A stretch of 64,000 nucleotides of DNA from Streptomyces lincolnensis (GTDB taxonomy: Bacteria; Actinomycetota; Actinomycetes; Streptomycetales; Streptomycetaceae), in the NCBI RefSeq assembly GCF_001685355.1, contig NZ_CP016438.1:5022001-5086000 (forward strand), in the 5' to 3' direction. Below, piece after piece: positions 55,208 through 64,000 of the stretch (positions are counted from its first letter, which is position 1; each line of letters starts with the position of its first letter). The notes under the pieces were generated by a model. The model saw only the letters and a program-made list of their open reading frames with translations, was not told the origin of the DNA and searched no databases. The translations under genes were made by a program, and so were the position numbers.

Positions 55208-56674
55208 TCAGACCTGTTCGGCCCACCACTCCTTGAGTGCGGCCACCGCCTCGTCGTGCTCCATGGGGCCGTTCTCCAGCCGCAGTTCCAGCATGTGCTT
55301 GTAGGCACGACCGATCGCCGGGCCGGGGCCGACGCCGAGGATCTCCATGATCTGGTTGCCGTCGAGGTCCGGACGGATCGAGTCCAGCTCCTCCTGCTCC
55401 TGGAGCTGAGAGATCCGCTCCTCCAGACCGTCGTAGGCACGGGAGAGCGCGGCGGCCTTGCGCTTGTTCCGGGTCGTGCAGTCCGAGCGGGTCAGCTTGT
55501 GGAGGCGGTCGAGCAGCGGACCGGCGTCACGGACGTAGCGGCGGACGGCGGAGTCCGTCCACTCTCCGGTGCCGTATCCGTGGAAGCGCAGATGGAGCTC
55601 GACCAGGTGCGAGACGTCCTTCACCAGCTCGTTGGAGTACTTCAGCGCGGTCATGCGCTTCTTGGTCATCTTCGCCCCGACCACCTCGTGGTGGTGGAAC
55701 GAGACCCTGCCGTCCTTCTCGAAGCGACGTGTGCGCGGCTTGCCGATGTCGTGCAGCAGCGCGGCCAGGCGCAGGGTCAGGTCGGGCCCGTTCTCCTCCA
55801 GCGCGATCGCCTGCTCCAGGACGATCAGCGAGTGCTCGTAGACGTCCTTGTGGCGGTGGTGCTCGTCGCTCTCCAGGCGCAGCGCCGGCAGCTCGGGCAG
55901 CACGTGGTCGGCGAGTCCGGTGTCGACCAGGAGTGTCAGGCCCTTGCGCGGGTTGGCGGACTGGATCAGCTTGTTCAGCTCGTCCCGCACCCGCTCCGCC
56001 GAGACGATCTCGATCCGCCCGGACATATCCTTCATGGCCGTGACGACCTCGGAGGCGACCTCGAAGTCGAGCTGTGCGGCGAAACGCGCGGCCCGCATCA
56101 TCCGCAGCGGATCGTCGGAGAACGAGTCCTCCGGAGTGCCAGGAGTGCGCAGCACCCGTGCCGCGAGGTCGTCGAGCCCGCCGTGCGGGTCGATGAACTC
56201 CTTCTCCGGCAGCGCGACGGCCATCGCGTTGACAGTGAAGTCACGCCGGACGAGGTCCTCCTCGATCGAGTCGCCGTACGAGACCTCGGGCTTGCGCGAG
56301 GTCCGGTCGTACGCCTCGGACCGGTAGGTGGTGACCTCGATCTGGAAGCTTCGATCGACGTCTCCGACGCGGGCGTCCTTCTGGACTCCGACGGTGCCGA
56401 AAGCGATCCCCACGTCCCACACGGAGTCCGCCCATGGTCGGACGATCTTCAGTACGTCCTCGGGGCGGGCGTCGGTCGTGAAGTCCAGGTCGTTGCCGAG
56501 CCGGCCGAGCAGCGCGTCCCGGACCGAACCGCCGACCAGGGCGAGCGTGAACCCGGCCTGCTGAAAACGGCGGGCGAGGTCGTCGGCGACAGGGGCCACT
56601 CGCAGCAGTTCGGTCACCGCGCGGTGCTGCACCTGACTCAGGGCACTGGACTTGTCTTCGTTGGCGTTCGGCAC
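55208..56674 (-). CDS. pcnA: CCA-adding tRNA nucleotidyltransferase
   Basis: This 488-residue class II nucleotidyltransferase has the head-domain signature LVGGSVRDALLGRLGNDLDFTTDARPE (the GGSVRD and DxD motifs), RRDFTVNAMAVAL, DDPLRMMRAARFAAQ and a downstream HD domain (LAALLHDIGKPRTRRF). It adds or repairs the CCA tail of tRNA. The GTG at 56674 gives the expected PNANEDKSSAL start; no ribosome site is seen, and a TACCCT -10-like hexamer nearby suggests a leaderless message. Confidence 0.94.
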   Translation of the reverse strand: MPNANEDKSSALSQVQHRAVTELLRVAPVADDLARRFQQAGFTLALVGGSVRDALLGRLGNDLDFTTDARPEDVLKIVRPWADSVWDVGIAFGTVGVQKDARVGDVDRSFQIEVTTYRSEAYDRTSRKPEVSYGDSIEEDLVRRDFTVNAMAVALPEKEFIDPHGGLDDLAARVLRTPGTPEDSFSDDPLRMMRAARFAAQLDFEVASEVVTAMKDMSGRIEIVSAERVRDELNKLIQSANPRKGLTLLVDTGLADHVLPELPALRLESDEHHRHKDVYEHSLIVLEQAIALEENGPDLTLRLAALLHDIGKPRTRRFEKDGRVSFHHHEVVGAKMTKKRMTALKYSNELVKDVSHLVELHLRFHGYGTGEWTDSAVRRYVRDAGPLLDRLHKLTRSDCTTRNKRKAAALSRAYDGLEERISQLQEQEELDSIRPDLDGNQIMEILGVGPGPAIGRAYKHMLELRLENGPMEHDEAVAALKEWWAEQV

Positions 56675-56953
56675 AACAGAAAAGGGTACGTGGCCCGGGC
56701 CACCGCAGGCGCCTGCATTACCCGGGCGCAGGTCCCCCACGCGTCCACGCACAAGGTCTGCCCGTGAAGATCACGGAAGCCGCACGGAAGCGGCACCGGC
56801 GAGGCCCCCTTTATACGTGCACATTCGGGACAGCACGACAGTCTCCCCCGATCTTGTGGAGCAGTCCGCGGCACTTACCCTCAGCGCGCATCGTTACCAT
56901 GCGTGGACGCACATTCCGACGACCACTGACGACGACGAGGGACGGGCGAGCGC

Positions 56954-59320
56954 GTGGCCGAGGCGGCAGACTTCCAGGGGACCAGTGCCTCACCTGCCCG
57001 CCGGTGGCTCCGGCGTACCGGAGCCCTGCTCGCCGGGGCGCCCCTGCTGGCCGGACTGTGCCAGCTGTCCACCGCCACACCCGCCGAGGCCGCCGACTCG
57101 GGCACGGTGTCCGTGGCGCTGGACACCCTCACCCCCAGCGCCCCCACGGAGGGCGACACCATCACCGTGTCCGGCACGGTGACCAACAACGGCAAGCAGT
57201 CCGTCACGAAAGCCCACGTCGGACTGAGCGTGGGATCCGAGATCGCCACCCGGTCCTCGATCGACACCGCCGCCAAGGACAGCACCGACGTCCAGGGCCC
57301 CACCGGGCCGGAGGTCGGCGGCAAGTACGTCGCGAAGTTCGCCAAGCTGACCCCAGGTGTCGCCGAACCCTTCTCCATCTCCGTCCCGGCCGACGAGCTC
57401 GACCTCGGCGGCAGCGGGGTCTACCCGCTCGCCGTCGCGCTCTCCGGCGAGACCTCCGCGCAGCCCTGGGAACAGCTTCTCGGCGTACAGCGGACGTTCC
57501 TGCCGTGGCAGTCCGACGAGGCCGACACCAGGACGAGGACGACGTATCTGTGGCCGCTCGTCTCGTCCGTCCACATGACGGCGGAGACCGGGTCCAACGA
57601 GCAGCAGACTCCGGTGTTCCTCAACGACGACCTCACCAAGGAGATCGCCCCCGGCGGCCGGCTGGACCAGATGGTGTCGCTGGGCAAGGACCTCGATATC
57701 ACCTGGGTGATCGATCCGGACCTGCTCGCCTCGGTCGACGCGATGACGCGCGCCTACCGGGTGAAGACGGGTGACACCACCAGGGCGGGCACCGTCGAGG
57801 AGCAGAACCTCGCCAAGGCCTGGCTCGCCGAGTTGCAGAAGGCGGTGGCGGACAAGGAGGTCGCCGCCCTGCCCTTCGGCGACCCGGACCTCGCGTCCCT
57901 GGCACACAACGGCACCAGCGTCACCGGCTCCCTCAGCCACCTCGACGAGGCCACCGACGTCGCCACCACCACGGTCAGGACCGTGCTCCACGTGACGCCG
58001 AACACCGACTTCGCCTGGCCGGTGGACGGCGCCGTGGACCCCTCGATCGTGAAGGTCGCCACCTCCGCCGGCGCCGACAAGGTGCTCGCGCGCAGCGACA
58101 GCCTGCAAGAGACGAGCGGCCTGTCCTACACGCCCTCGGCGGCCCGGCCCATCGGCGGCGGCACCACGGCGGTCGTCGCGGACGCGCGGCTGTCGACGGC
58201 GTTCCAGGGCGACCTGACGAGGGCCTCCGCGTCCACGCTGGCCGTGCAGCGGTTCCTCGCCCAGAGCCTCACCCTCGGCCTCCAGACGGACAAGCAGCGC
58301 AGCATCGTCGTCGCACCGCAGCGCGTGCCCTCGGCGAGCCAGGCCCGGGCGATGGCCGAGGCACTGACGGCACTCCAGGGCGGCAACTGGTCCCAGCCCC
58401 AGGAGCTGACCGCGGCCGCCGCCGCCAAGCCGGACCCGGCGGCGACCACGACGGTCCCCCCGGCGTCGAAGTACCCCTCCTCGCTCCGCCGGCAGGAGTT
58501 GCCGCGGACGGCCTTCGAGGAGATCGCGCGGACGCAGGACGAGCTCGACAACTTCAAGGTGGTCCTCAGCGACGAGTCCCGCGTGGTGACCCCCTTCGGG
58601 CGGGCCATGAACCGTGAGATGTCCACGTCCTGGCGCGGTCACACCGCCGAGGGAGCCGGCTTCCGCAGTGACGTGGAGGCGTACCTCGACTCGCTGGCCG
58701 ACCAGGTCAAGCTGATCGACAAGTCCGAGACCAAGCTCTCCGGACGCAGTGCCACGATCCCGGTGACCGTGCAGAACAACCTGGTGCAGGGCGTGGACCA
58801 CCTGGTGCTGCGGCTCACCTCGCTGAGCCCCAACCGTCTGGAGATCGGCGGCCGGGCCTACAGCGAGCAGAAGGTCGAGGTCTCCGGCGGTCACAGCCAG
58901 ACGGTGAAGTTCACCACCACGGCCAACGCCAACGGCCGGGCGTCGGTGATCGCGCAGCTGTACACCGAGGACGGCCAGCCGTACGGCGACGCCGTGCAGT
59001 TCGACGTGAGGGTCACCGAGTTCACGGCCACCGTGATGCTGGTCATCGGCGGCGGCGTCCTGCTGCTGGTGCTCGCCGGCTTCCGGATGTACACCCAGCG
59101 CAAGCGCGCGGCCGCCCGCGAGGCCGAGGAGCCCGGCCCCGACGAGGCGGGCGAGGCCGCGGACGCCCCGGAGAACCCCGACAGCCCCGCAGACCGTCTC
59201 AAGGAGGAGTCCGGCACTCGGCCGGGGGCAGACGCCCCGCAGCAGCCGAGTGACCCGGGGCCGGACACCGCAGCGGAAAGCGCCGACCCGTCCGGCACGG
59301 GTGAGAGAGTGGACCGTTGA
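56954..59320 (+). CDS. secreted, membrane-anchored DUF6049 protein
   Basis: This 788-residue protein has an N-terminal signal (RRTGALLAGAPLLAGLCQLSTATPAEA) and a large extracytoplasmic region of beta-rich and alpha/beta segments. A single C-terminal helix follows (ATVMLVIGGGVLLLVLAGFRMY), with a basic stop-transfer and a disordered acidic cytosolic tail. It matches the actinobacterial DUF6049 family, which lies next to murJ in many genomes. That linkage suggests a role in cell-wall assembly; no activity is known. The GTG start follows a GAGGGACGG site. Confidence 0.82.
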   Translation: MAEAADFQGTSASPARRWLRRTGALLAGAPLLAGLCQLSTATPAEAADSGTVSVALDTLTPSAPTEGDTITVSGTVTNNGKQSVTKAHVGLSVGSEIATRSSIDTAAKDSTDVQGPTGPEVGGKYVAKFAKLTPGVAEPFSISVPADELDLGGSGVYPLAVALSGETSAQPWEQLLGVQRTFLPWQSDEADTRTRTTYLWPLVSSVHMTAETGSNEQQTPVFLNDDLTKEIAPGGRLDQMVSLGKDLDITWVIDPDLLASVDAMTRAYRVKTGDTTRAGTVEEQNLAKAWLAELQKAVADKEVAALPFGDPDLASLAHNGTSVTGSLSHLDEATDVATTTVRTVLHVTPNTDFAWPVDGAVDPSIVKVATSAGADKVLARSDSLQETSGLSYTPSAARPIGGGTTAVVADARLSTAFQGDLTRASASTLAVQRFLAQSLTLGLQTDKQRSIVVAPQRVPSASQARAMAEALTALQGGNWSQPQELTAAAAAKPDPAATTTVPPASKYPSSLRRQELPRTAFEEIARTQDELDNFKVVLSDESRVVTPFGRAMNREMSTSWRGHTAEGAGFRSDVEAYLDSLADQVKLIDKSETKLSGRSATIPVTVQNNLVQGVDHLVLRLTSLSPNRLEIGGRAYSEQKVEVSGGHSQTVKFTTTANANGRASVIAQLYTEDGQPYGDAVQFDVRVTEFTATVMLVIGGGVLLLVLAGFRMYTQRKRAAAREAEEPGPDEAGEAADAPENPDSPADRLKEESGTRPGADAPQQPSDPGPDTAAESADPSGTGERVDR

Positions 59321-59367
59321 GGATGTCGTGGCCGCCGATGGGCCCGGGACGATGAGGTGGGGTAACC

Positions 59368-61662
59368 ATGAACGCGCCGTACGACGGTGACCGCGGCCAG
59401 GCCGCGGGCAGCTCGGGTCACCCCGAGGGCCCGCCGCCCGAGCACGGCCAGGTGCCGTCGCAGCCCCCCGCCGACATGTACCTCCAGGACGCCTACGAGC
59501 AGGACCCCTACCGGGCCCAGGACCTCTCCGCCCAGGACCCGGTGGCCGAGGCCCTCTACGACCGCGCCGCACACCCTCCTCCGCCGCCCGGCGCCCACCA
59601 GCCGCAGCAGCCTCTGTACGCACAGCCGCCCCAGTCCCCGTACGCCCCGGACCCGCGCGTGTGGGCCCAGACCCCGGCACCGGAGCCTGAGGGCCCGACC
59701 CAGTACCTGCCGTACGGCGACGACCCCCGCACCACCCAGTACGTGGGCGTCGACGACCTGGTGACCCGGGCCGGCGCCGGCGAGCAGCGGCACGAGCCGG
59801 ACGCCTTCGCGCACCTCTTCCGGGACCAGCAGCAGGGCGGGCGTCCGCAGTCGGAGCCCCCGTCGGTGCCGGGCCCCGCCCCGGCACCGGGCGGACAGGC
59901 GCCGGCGCCGCAGTACCAGCAGTACCAGGCTCCGGCGGCTCCCGCGCCCGCGGCGGACGAGACCATGAACCTGGGCACCGCGGTGCCTCCGGTGGCGGCT
60001 CCCACGGCCTCCGCGGCTCCCGCGAAGAAGGGCGGGAAGGCCGCCGGTCTGCTGAAGTCGAGCGCCGTGATGGCGGCGGGCACGATGGTCTCCCGCCTCA
60101 CCGGTTTCGTCCGCTCCGCGCTGATCGTCTCGGCGCTGGGCGTCGGCCTCCTCGGTGACACCTTCCAGGTCGCCTACCAGCTGCCGACGATGATCTACAT
60201 CCTGACCGTCGGCGGTGGTCTCAACTCCGTCTTCGTACCGCAGCTCGTGCGGGCGATGAAGGAGGACGAGGACGGCGGCGAGGCCTACGCCAACCGTCTG
60301 CTCACCCTGGTGATGGTCGCGCTCGGCGCGCTCACCGTCCTCGCGGTCCTCGGCGCACCGGTCCTGATCCGCATGCTCTCCGACTCGGTCGCCGGCGATC
60401 CTGCGGCCAACGAGGTCGGCATCACCTTCGTCCGCTACTTCCTGCCCTCCATCTTCTTCATGGGCGTCCATGTGGTGATGGGCCAGATCCTCAACGCGCG
60501 CGGCAGGTTCGGCGCGATGATGTGGACGCCGGTCCTGAACAACATCGTCATCATCGTGACGCTCGGCATGTTCCTGTGGGTCTACGGCACCGCCGCCGAC
60601 TCCGGCATGAAGGTCACGACGATCCCGCCGGAGGGCCAGCGGCTCCTCGGCATCGGCATCCTGCTCGGTCTCGTGGTGCAGGCACTGGCGATGATCCCGT
60701 ACCTGCGGGAGACCGGCTTCCGCCTGCGCCTGCGCTTCGACTGGAAGGGCCACGGGCTCGGCAAGGCCGTCACGCTCGCCAAGTGGACCGTCCTGTTCGT
60801 GCTCGCCAACCAGGCCGGCGCCATCGTCGTGTCGCAGCTGTCCACCGCGGCCGGCAAGGACTCGCCCGTCGACGGCACCGGCTTCTCCGCCTACGCCAAC
60901 GCCCAGTTGATCTGGGGTCTGCCGCAGGCCATCATCACCGTGTCCCTGATGGCCGCCCTGCTGCCGCGCATCTCGCGCTCGGCGGCCGAGGACGACGCCG
61001 GCGCGGTGCGGGACGACATCTCCCAGGGCCTGCGCACCACGGCCGTCGCCATCGTGCCCATCGCCTTCGGATTCCTCGCCCTCGGCATCCCGATGTGCAC
61101 CCTGATCTTCGGCTCTTCGGGCATCAGCGAGGCCACGAACATGGGGTTCATGCTGATGGCCTTCGGCCTCGGCCTGATCCCGTACTCCGTGCAGTACGTC
61201 GTCCTGCGCGCCTTCTACGCCTACGAGGACACCCGCACCCCCTTCTACAACACGGTGATCGTGGCCGCGGTCAACGCGAGCGCCTCGGCGCTCTGCTTCT
61301 TCGTACTGCCGGCCCGCTGGGCCGTGGCGGGCATGGCGGCCTCGTACGGCCTCGCCTACGCGATCGGCGTGGGCGTCGCCTGGAACCGGCTGCGCAAGCG
61401 GCTGGGCGGCGACCTGGACGGCAACCGGGTCCTGCGGACGTACGCCAGGCTGTGCATCGCCTCGGTGCCCGCGGCGCTGCTCAGTGGGGCGGCCTGCTAC
61501 GGCATCGGCCACTCGCTCGGCCAGGGCGTCCTCGGATCCTTCGCCGCGATCATCGCAGGCGGTGCGGTCCTGCTCGGGATCTTCTTCGTCGCCGCCCGCC
61601 GCATGCGCATCGAGGAGCTGAACTCCCTGGTGGGCATGGTGCGCGGGCGCCTGGGACGCTGA
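59368..61662 (+). CDS. murJ: MurJ lipid II flippase
   Basis: This is a 764-residue protein. The first 225 residues are Pro/Gln/Ala-rich and disordered. The rest is a 14-helix MOP-superfamily flippase starting MVSRLTGFVRSALIVSALGVGLLGDTFQVAYQLPTMIYILTVGGGLNSVFVPQLVRAM, with the conserved MurJ/MviN core. It flips lipid II to the outer face. It is encoded between DUF6049 and the pseudokinase gene with short gaps, so the three are likely one operon. Confidence 0.95.
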   Translation: MNAPYDGDRGQAAGSSGHPEGPPPEHGQVPSQPPADMYLQDAYEQDPYRAQDLSAQDPVAEALYDRAAHPPPPPGAHQPQQPLYAQPPQSPYAPDPRVWAQTPAPEPEGPTQYLPYGDDPRTTQYVGVDDLVTRAGAGEQRHEPDAFAHLFRDQQQGGRPQSEPPSVPGPAPAPGGQAPAPQYQQYQAPAAPAPAADETMNLGTAVPPVAAPTASAAPAKKGGKAAGLLKSSAVMAAGTMVSRLTGFVRSALIVSALGVGLLGDTFQVAYQLPTMIYILTVGGGLNSVFVPQLVRAMKEDEDGGEAYANRLLTLVMVALGALTVLAVLGAPVLIRMLSDSVAGDPAANEVGITFVRYFLPSIFFMGVHVVMGQILNARGRFGAMMWTPVLNNIVIIVTLGMFLWVYGTAADSGMKVTTIPPEGQRLLGIGILLGLVVQALAMIPYLRETGFRLRLRFDWKGHGLGKAVTLAKWTVLFVLANQAGAIVVSQLSTAAGKDSPVDGTGFSAYANAQLIWGLPQAIITVSLMAALLPRISRSAAEDDAGAVRDDISQGLRTTAVAIVPIAFGFLALGIPMCTLIFGSSGISEATNMGFMLMAFGLGLIPYSVQYVVLRAFYAYEDTRTPFYNTVIVAAVNASASALCFFVLPARWAVAGMAASYGLAYAIGVGVAWNRLRKRLGGDLDGNRVLRTYARLCIASVPAALLSGAACYGIGHSLGQGVLGSFAAIIAGGAVLLGIFFVAARRMRIEELNSLVGMVRGRLGR

Positions 61663-61781
61663 GGTGGGGGTAGGCGCACAACCATCGTCCGCCACCGTGT
61701 GTCGTGCATAGCGGCGGACTGTGGGCACAATTGGTTTCGGCGCCGTACGGCGCGCAATGGATGGGGAGGCAGGGAACGACG

Positions 61782-63500
61782 GTGGCGGAACGGAGCACGG
61801 CTGCCGTCGACGTGGCAGACAACAGCGGTGACGAGCCGCTGACCGCCGAGGCGGACCAGTCCACGGCCGACGGGGTGGCCCAGAACCGGGAGCGGGACAC
61901 GGAAGACGTCGAGGCACAGGGGAGTGGTGGGACCGAGAGTCCTGGGAAAGCCTCGCCGCCGGAGCTGCACAGCGGCCACAAACTCGCCAGACGCTACCGT
62001 CTCGAGGAGTGCGTCACCCGTCTGGACGGATTCAGCAGCTGGCGGGCCGTCGACGAGAAACTCCGTCGCGCCGTCGGCGTCCACATCCTTCCCGCCGATC
62101 ATGCCCGGGCCCGTTCCGTGCTGGCCGCGGCCCGCTCCGCGGCCCTGCTCGGCGATCCCCGCTTCGTCCAGGTCCTGGACGCCGTCGAGGAGAACGACCT
62201 CGTCTACGTCGTCCACGAGTGGCTGCCCGACGCCACCGAACTGACCGCGCTGCTGGCCCCCGGCCCGCTCGAGGTCTACGACGCCTATCAGATGGTCAGC
62301 CAGGTCGCCTCGGCCATGGCCGCCGCCCACCGTGAGGGCCTGGCGCATCTGCGTCTGAACCCGAACGCCGTCCTGCGGACGTCGAGCGGTCAGTGGCGCA
62401 TCCGCGGCCTCGCCGTCAACTCCGCGCTGCGCGGCATCAGTTCCGACACCCCGCAGCGCACCGACACCGAGTCGATCGGCGCCCTGCTCTACGCGGCGCT
62501 GACCCAGCGCTGGCCCTACGAGAGCGACGCCTACGGCCTGTCCGGCCTGCCCAAGGACGTCGGCCTCATCGCTCCCGACCAGGTGCGCGCCGGCGTCCAC
62601 CGCGGTCTGTCCGAGCTGTCGATGCGCGCCCTCGCCAACGACGGCGCGACCGCCTCCCGTCACGAATCCCCGTGCACCACGCCCGAGGAGCTGGTGAAGG
62701 CGATCGGCGAGATGCCCCGCATCCGCCCGCCGGAGCCCTCGTTCACCGCCCCGCCGGACTACCAGCGCACGACCTACCAGCAGGGCACGTACGGCCGCCA
62801 GGCGCCTCACCCCGGTCGCACCCAGCCGGTACCGACGCCACCTCCCCCGCTCCAGAGCCGTACCGGCCGCGCGCTGAAGTGGGCGGTCTCCGCCCTGCTG
62901 ATCGCCGCGCTGGGCCTGGGCAGCTGGCAGTTGGCGGACGCCCTGATGGACCAGGGCGGAAAGTCCGACGAGAACCAGACCCAGACGAACGACGGCGACG
63001 ACAAGAACAGCGCGGCGCCCAAGCCCACGAAGCCGCTCCCGATCGAGGGCGCCCAGGAGTACGTGGCGGCGGGCGACGCCCAGCACCCCAACGACGTGGG
63101 CCTGACGTACGACAACAGCGCGACGACGGGGTGGCGGACCAGCAGTTACAAGGACGGTCCGGACATGGTGATCAAGCCTGGTGTCGGCATCGTCTACGAC
63201 CTCGGCTCCGCCCAGGACGTGTCGGCCGCTACGCTCTCGCTCCGGTACGTCGGCAACCACACCACGGTCGAGCTGTACGCGACCGACTCCCTGGGGTCGT
63301 CCACCCCGCTGAGCTCGATGACCAAGCTGGGCAAGGCGACGACCAACAGCACCTCGGTGAAGGTGGCGGTCGACAAGCCGGTGAAGAGCCGCTACGTGCT
63401 CGTCTGGCTGACCGCGCTGCCGTACTCCGGCGAAGACTCCGCCAACTACAGCGAGTCCGGCTACAAGCAGGCCATCACCGACGTGAAGTTCACGGGCTGA
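61782..63500 (+). CDS. membrane-anchored pseudokinase with a jelly-roll domain (MviN partner)
   Basis: This 572-residue protein has a kinase-like cytosolic domain (about 65-320) with key residues missing: no VAIK lysine (AVGVHILP instead) and no HRD (LAHLRLNPNAVL). A Pro-rich linker and one helix (WAVSALLIAALGLGSWQLADAL) follow. The extracytoplasmic domain (about 420-570) resembles a discoidin-like carbohydrate-binding fold. In M. tuberculosis the same pseudokinase and external domain are fused to MviN, where they respond to PknB and FhaA; here they form a separate gene just after murJ. The GTG at 61782 has GGGGAGG upstream. Confidence 0.85.
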   Translation: MAERSTAAVDVADNSGDEPLTAEADQSTADGVAQNRERDTEDVEAQGSGGTESPGKASPPELHSGHKLARRYRLEECVTRLDGFSSWRAVDEKLRRAVGVHILPADHARARSVLAAARSAALLGDPRFVQVLDAVEENDLVYVVHEWLPDATELTALLAPGPLEVYDAYQMVSQVASAMAAAHREGLAHLRLNPNAVLRTSSGQWRIRGLAVNSALRGISSDTPQRTDTESIGALLYAALTQRWPYESDAYGLSGLPKDVGLIAPDQVRAGVHRGLSELSMRALANDGATASRHESPCTTPEELVKAIGEMPRIRPPEPSFTAPPDYQRTTYQQGTYGRQAPHPGRTQPVPTPPPPLQSRTGRALKWAVSALLIAALGLGSWQLADALMDQGGKSDENQTQTNDGDDKNSAAPKPTKPLPIEGAQEYVAAGDAQHPNDVGLTYDNSATTGWRTSSYKDGPDMVIKPGVGIVYDLGSAQDVSAATLSLRYVGNHTTVELYATDSLGSSTPLSSMTKLGKATTNSTSVKVAVDKPVKSRYVLVWLTALPYSGEDSANYSESGYKQAITDVKFTG

Positions 63501-63531
63501 GAGCTCACCGCAGACAAGGGGAGGGGGTCCG

Positions 63532-64000
63532 ATGGCAGACGACACCGCTTACGGCGACGTGAGCGACCGGGACCTCCTGGCCCGCCATGTCGACGGCGAC
63601 CCGGACGCCTTCGGCGAGCTCGTGCGGCGCCATCGTGATCGGCTCTGGGCGGTGGCCCTGCGGACGCTGGGGGACCGCGAGGAGGCCGCTGACGCCGTCC
63701 AGGACGCCCTCGTGTCGGCGTACCGGGCCGCCCACACCTTCCGGGGCCAGTCGGCCGTCACGACCTGGCTGCACCGGATCACCGTGAACGCCTGCCTGGA
63801 CCGCGCCCGCAAGGCGGCCTCTCGCAAGACCTCTCCGGTCGACGACACCGAGCGCCTGGAGCAGTTGCTGGAGCCGCACGAGTCGGCCTCGGCGCCGGCG
63901 GAGCGCAACGACCTCCACCGCCAGCTCCTGGAAGCGCTCGGCACGCTTCCCCCCGATCAGCGAGCCGCACTCGTCCTGGTGGACATGCAGGGTTACCCGG
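63532..64000 (+). CDS. sigM: ECF sigma factor SigM (3' truncated by window edge)
   Basis: The first 156 codons are present. Sigma region 2 is DPDAFGELVRRHRDRLWAVALRTLGDREEAADAVQDALVSAYRAAHTFRG and the start of region 4 is LHRQLLEALGTLPPDQRAALVLVDMQG. A GGGGAGGGGG ribosome site precedes the ATG. The position after the murJ-pseudokinase genes matches sigM of other actinobacteria, where its anti-sigma factor and thioredoxin genes usually follow. Confidence 0.92.
   Translation, partial: MADDTAYGDVSDRDLLARHVDGDPDAFGELVRRHRDRLWAVALRTLGDREEAADAVQDALVSAYRAAHTFRGQSAVTTWLHRITVNACLDRARKAASRKTSPVDDTERLEQLLEPHESASAPAERNDLHRQLLEALGTLPPDQRAALVLVDMQGYP

Overview
This window is a high-GC actinobacterial chromosome segment and almost certainly comes from a Streptomyces. 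The evidence is the codon bias, the presence of ssgA and ssgR (found only in sporulating actinomycetes), rare TTA codons, eight exact copies of the Streptomyces parS site GTTTCACGTGAAAC, and a gene order that matches, from memory, the oriC-proximal S. coelicolor interval running from about SCO3948 to SCO3892.

Layout. 1-8.8 kb: a truncated two-GAF sensor kinase, then the cydA-cydB-cydCD cytochrome bd operon under an apparent Rex operator, then a HisC-type aminotransferase. 9.2-16.6 kb: a LacI regulator, a metallophosphoesterase, a membrane protein, thiC under a TPP riboswitch, and a YibE/F transporter-like protein. 16.6-22.8 kb: the sporulation pair ssgA/ssgR, small membrane and cupin proteins, tyrosine phosphatase ptpA, a PLP lyase, a LysR regulator and a NUDIX hydrolase. 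22.8-29.9 kb: a globin-reductase, a HAD hydrolase, two GNAT proteins, an MFS exporter and a beta-lactamase-fold hydrolase.

29,984-38,331 is the most interesting part: a complete, compact Tn7-like transposon of 8,348 bp. It has TGTAGG...GCCG terminal inverted repeats, a 5-bp target duplication (GCGGT), tnsA, tnsB, tnsC and an extended tniQ/tnsD-like gene, plus only a MerR-family gene and a DUF3892 gene as possible cargo or regulators. It sits three bases (plus the duplicated target) beyond the dnaB stop codon. Its tnsA-side (right) end faces dnaB, which is the same geometry as Tn7 beside glmS. I infer that the 3' end of dnaB is its attachment site. The TniQ protein carries a C-terminal series of helix-turn-helix motifs ending in a LysR-like one, and its gene contains at least two TTA codons.

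38.3-43.5 kb: dnaB, a MATE transporter and the rpsF-ssb-rpsR-rplI operon. 43.7-51.6 kb: cell-envelope genes (femX, an alanine-racemase-like protein, a polyprenol-dependent glycosyltransferase, a class A penicillin-binding protein) and a small secreted DUF2690 protein. 51.9-64 kb: a PadR regulator, inositol-phosphate synthase, an MFS protein, the CCA-adding enzyme, and a run of secreted DUF6049 protein, murJ, a pseudokinase and the start of sigM.

Two themes run across the window. One is chromosome biology near the origin: parS sites, several built into terminator-like hairpins, and DnaA-box-like 9-mers beside dnaB. The other is peptidoglycan assembly. All product calls come from reading motifs; no database search was run.
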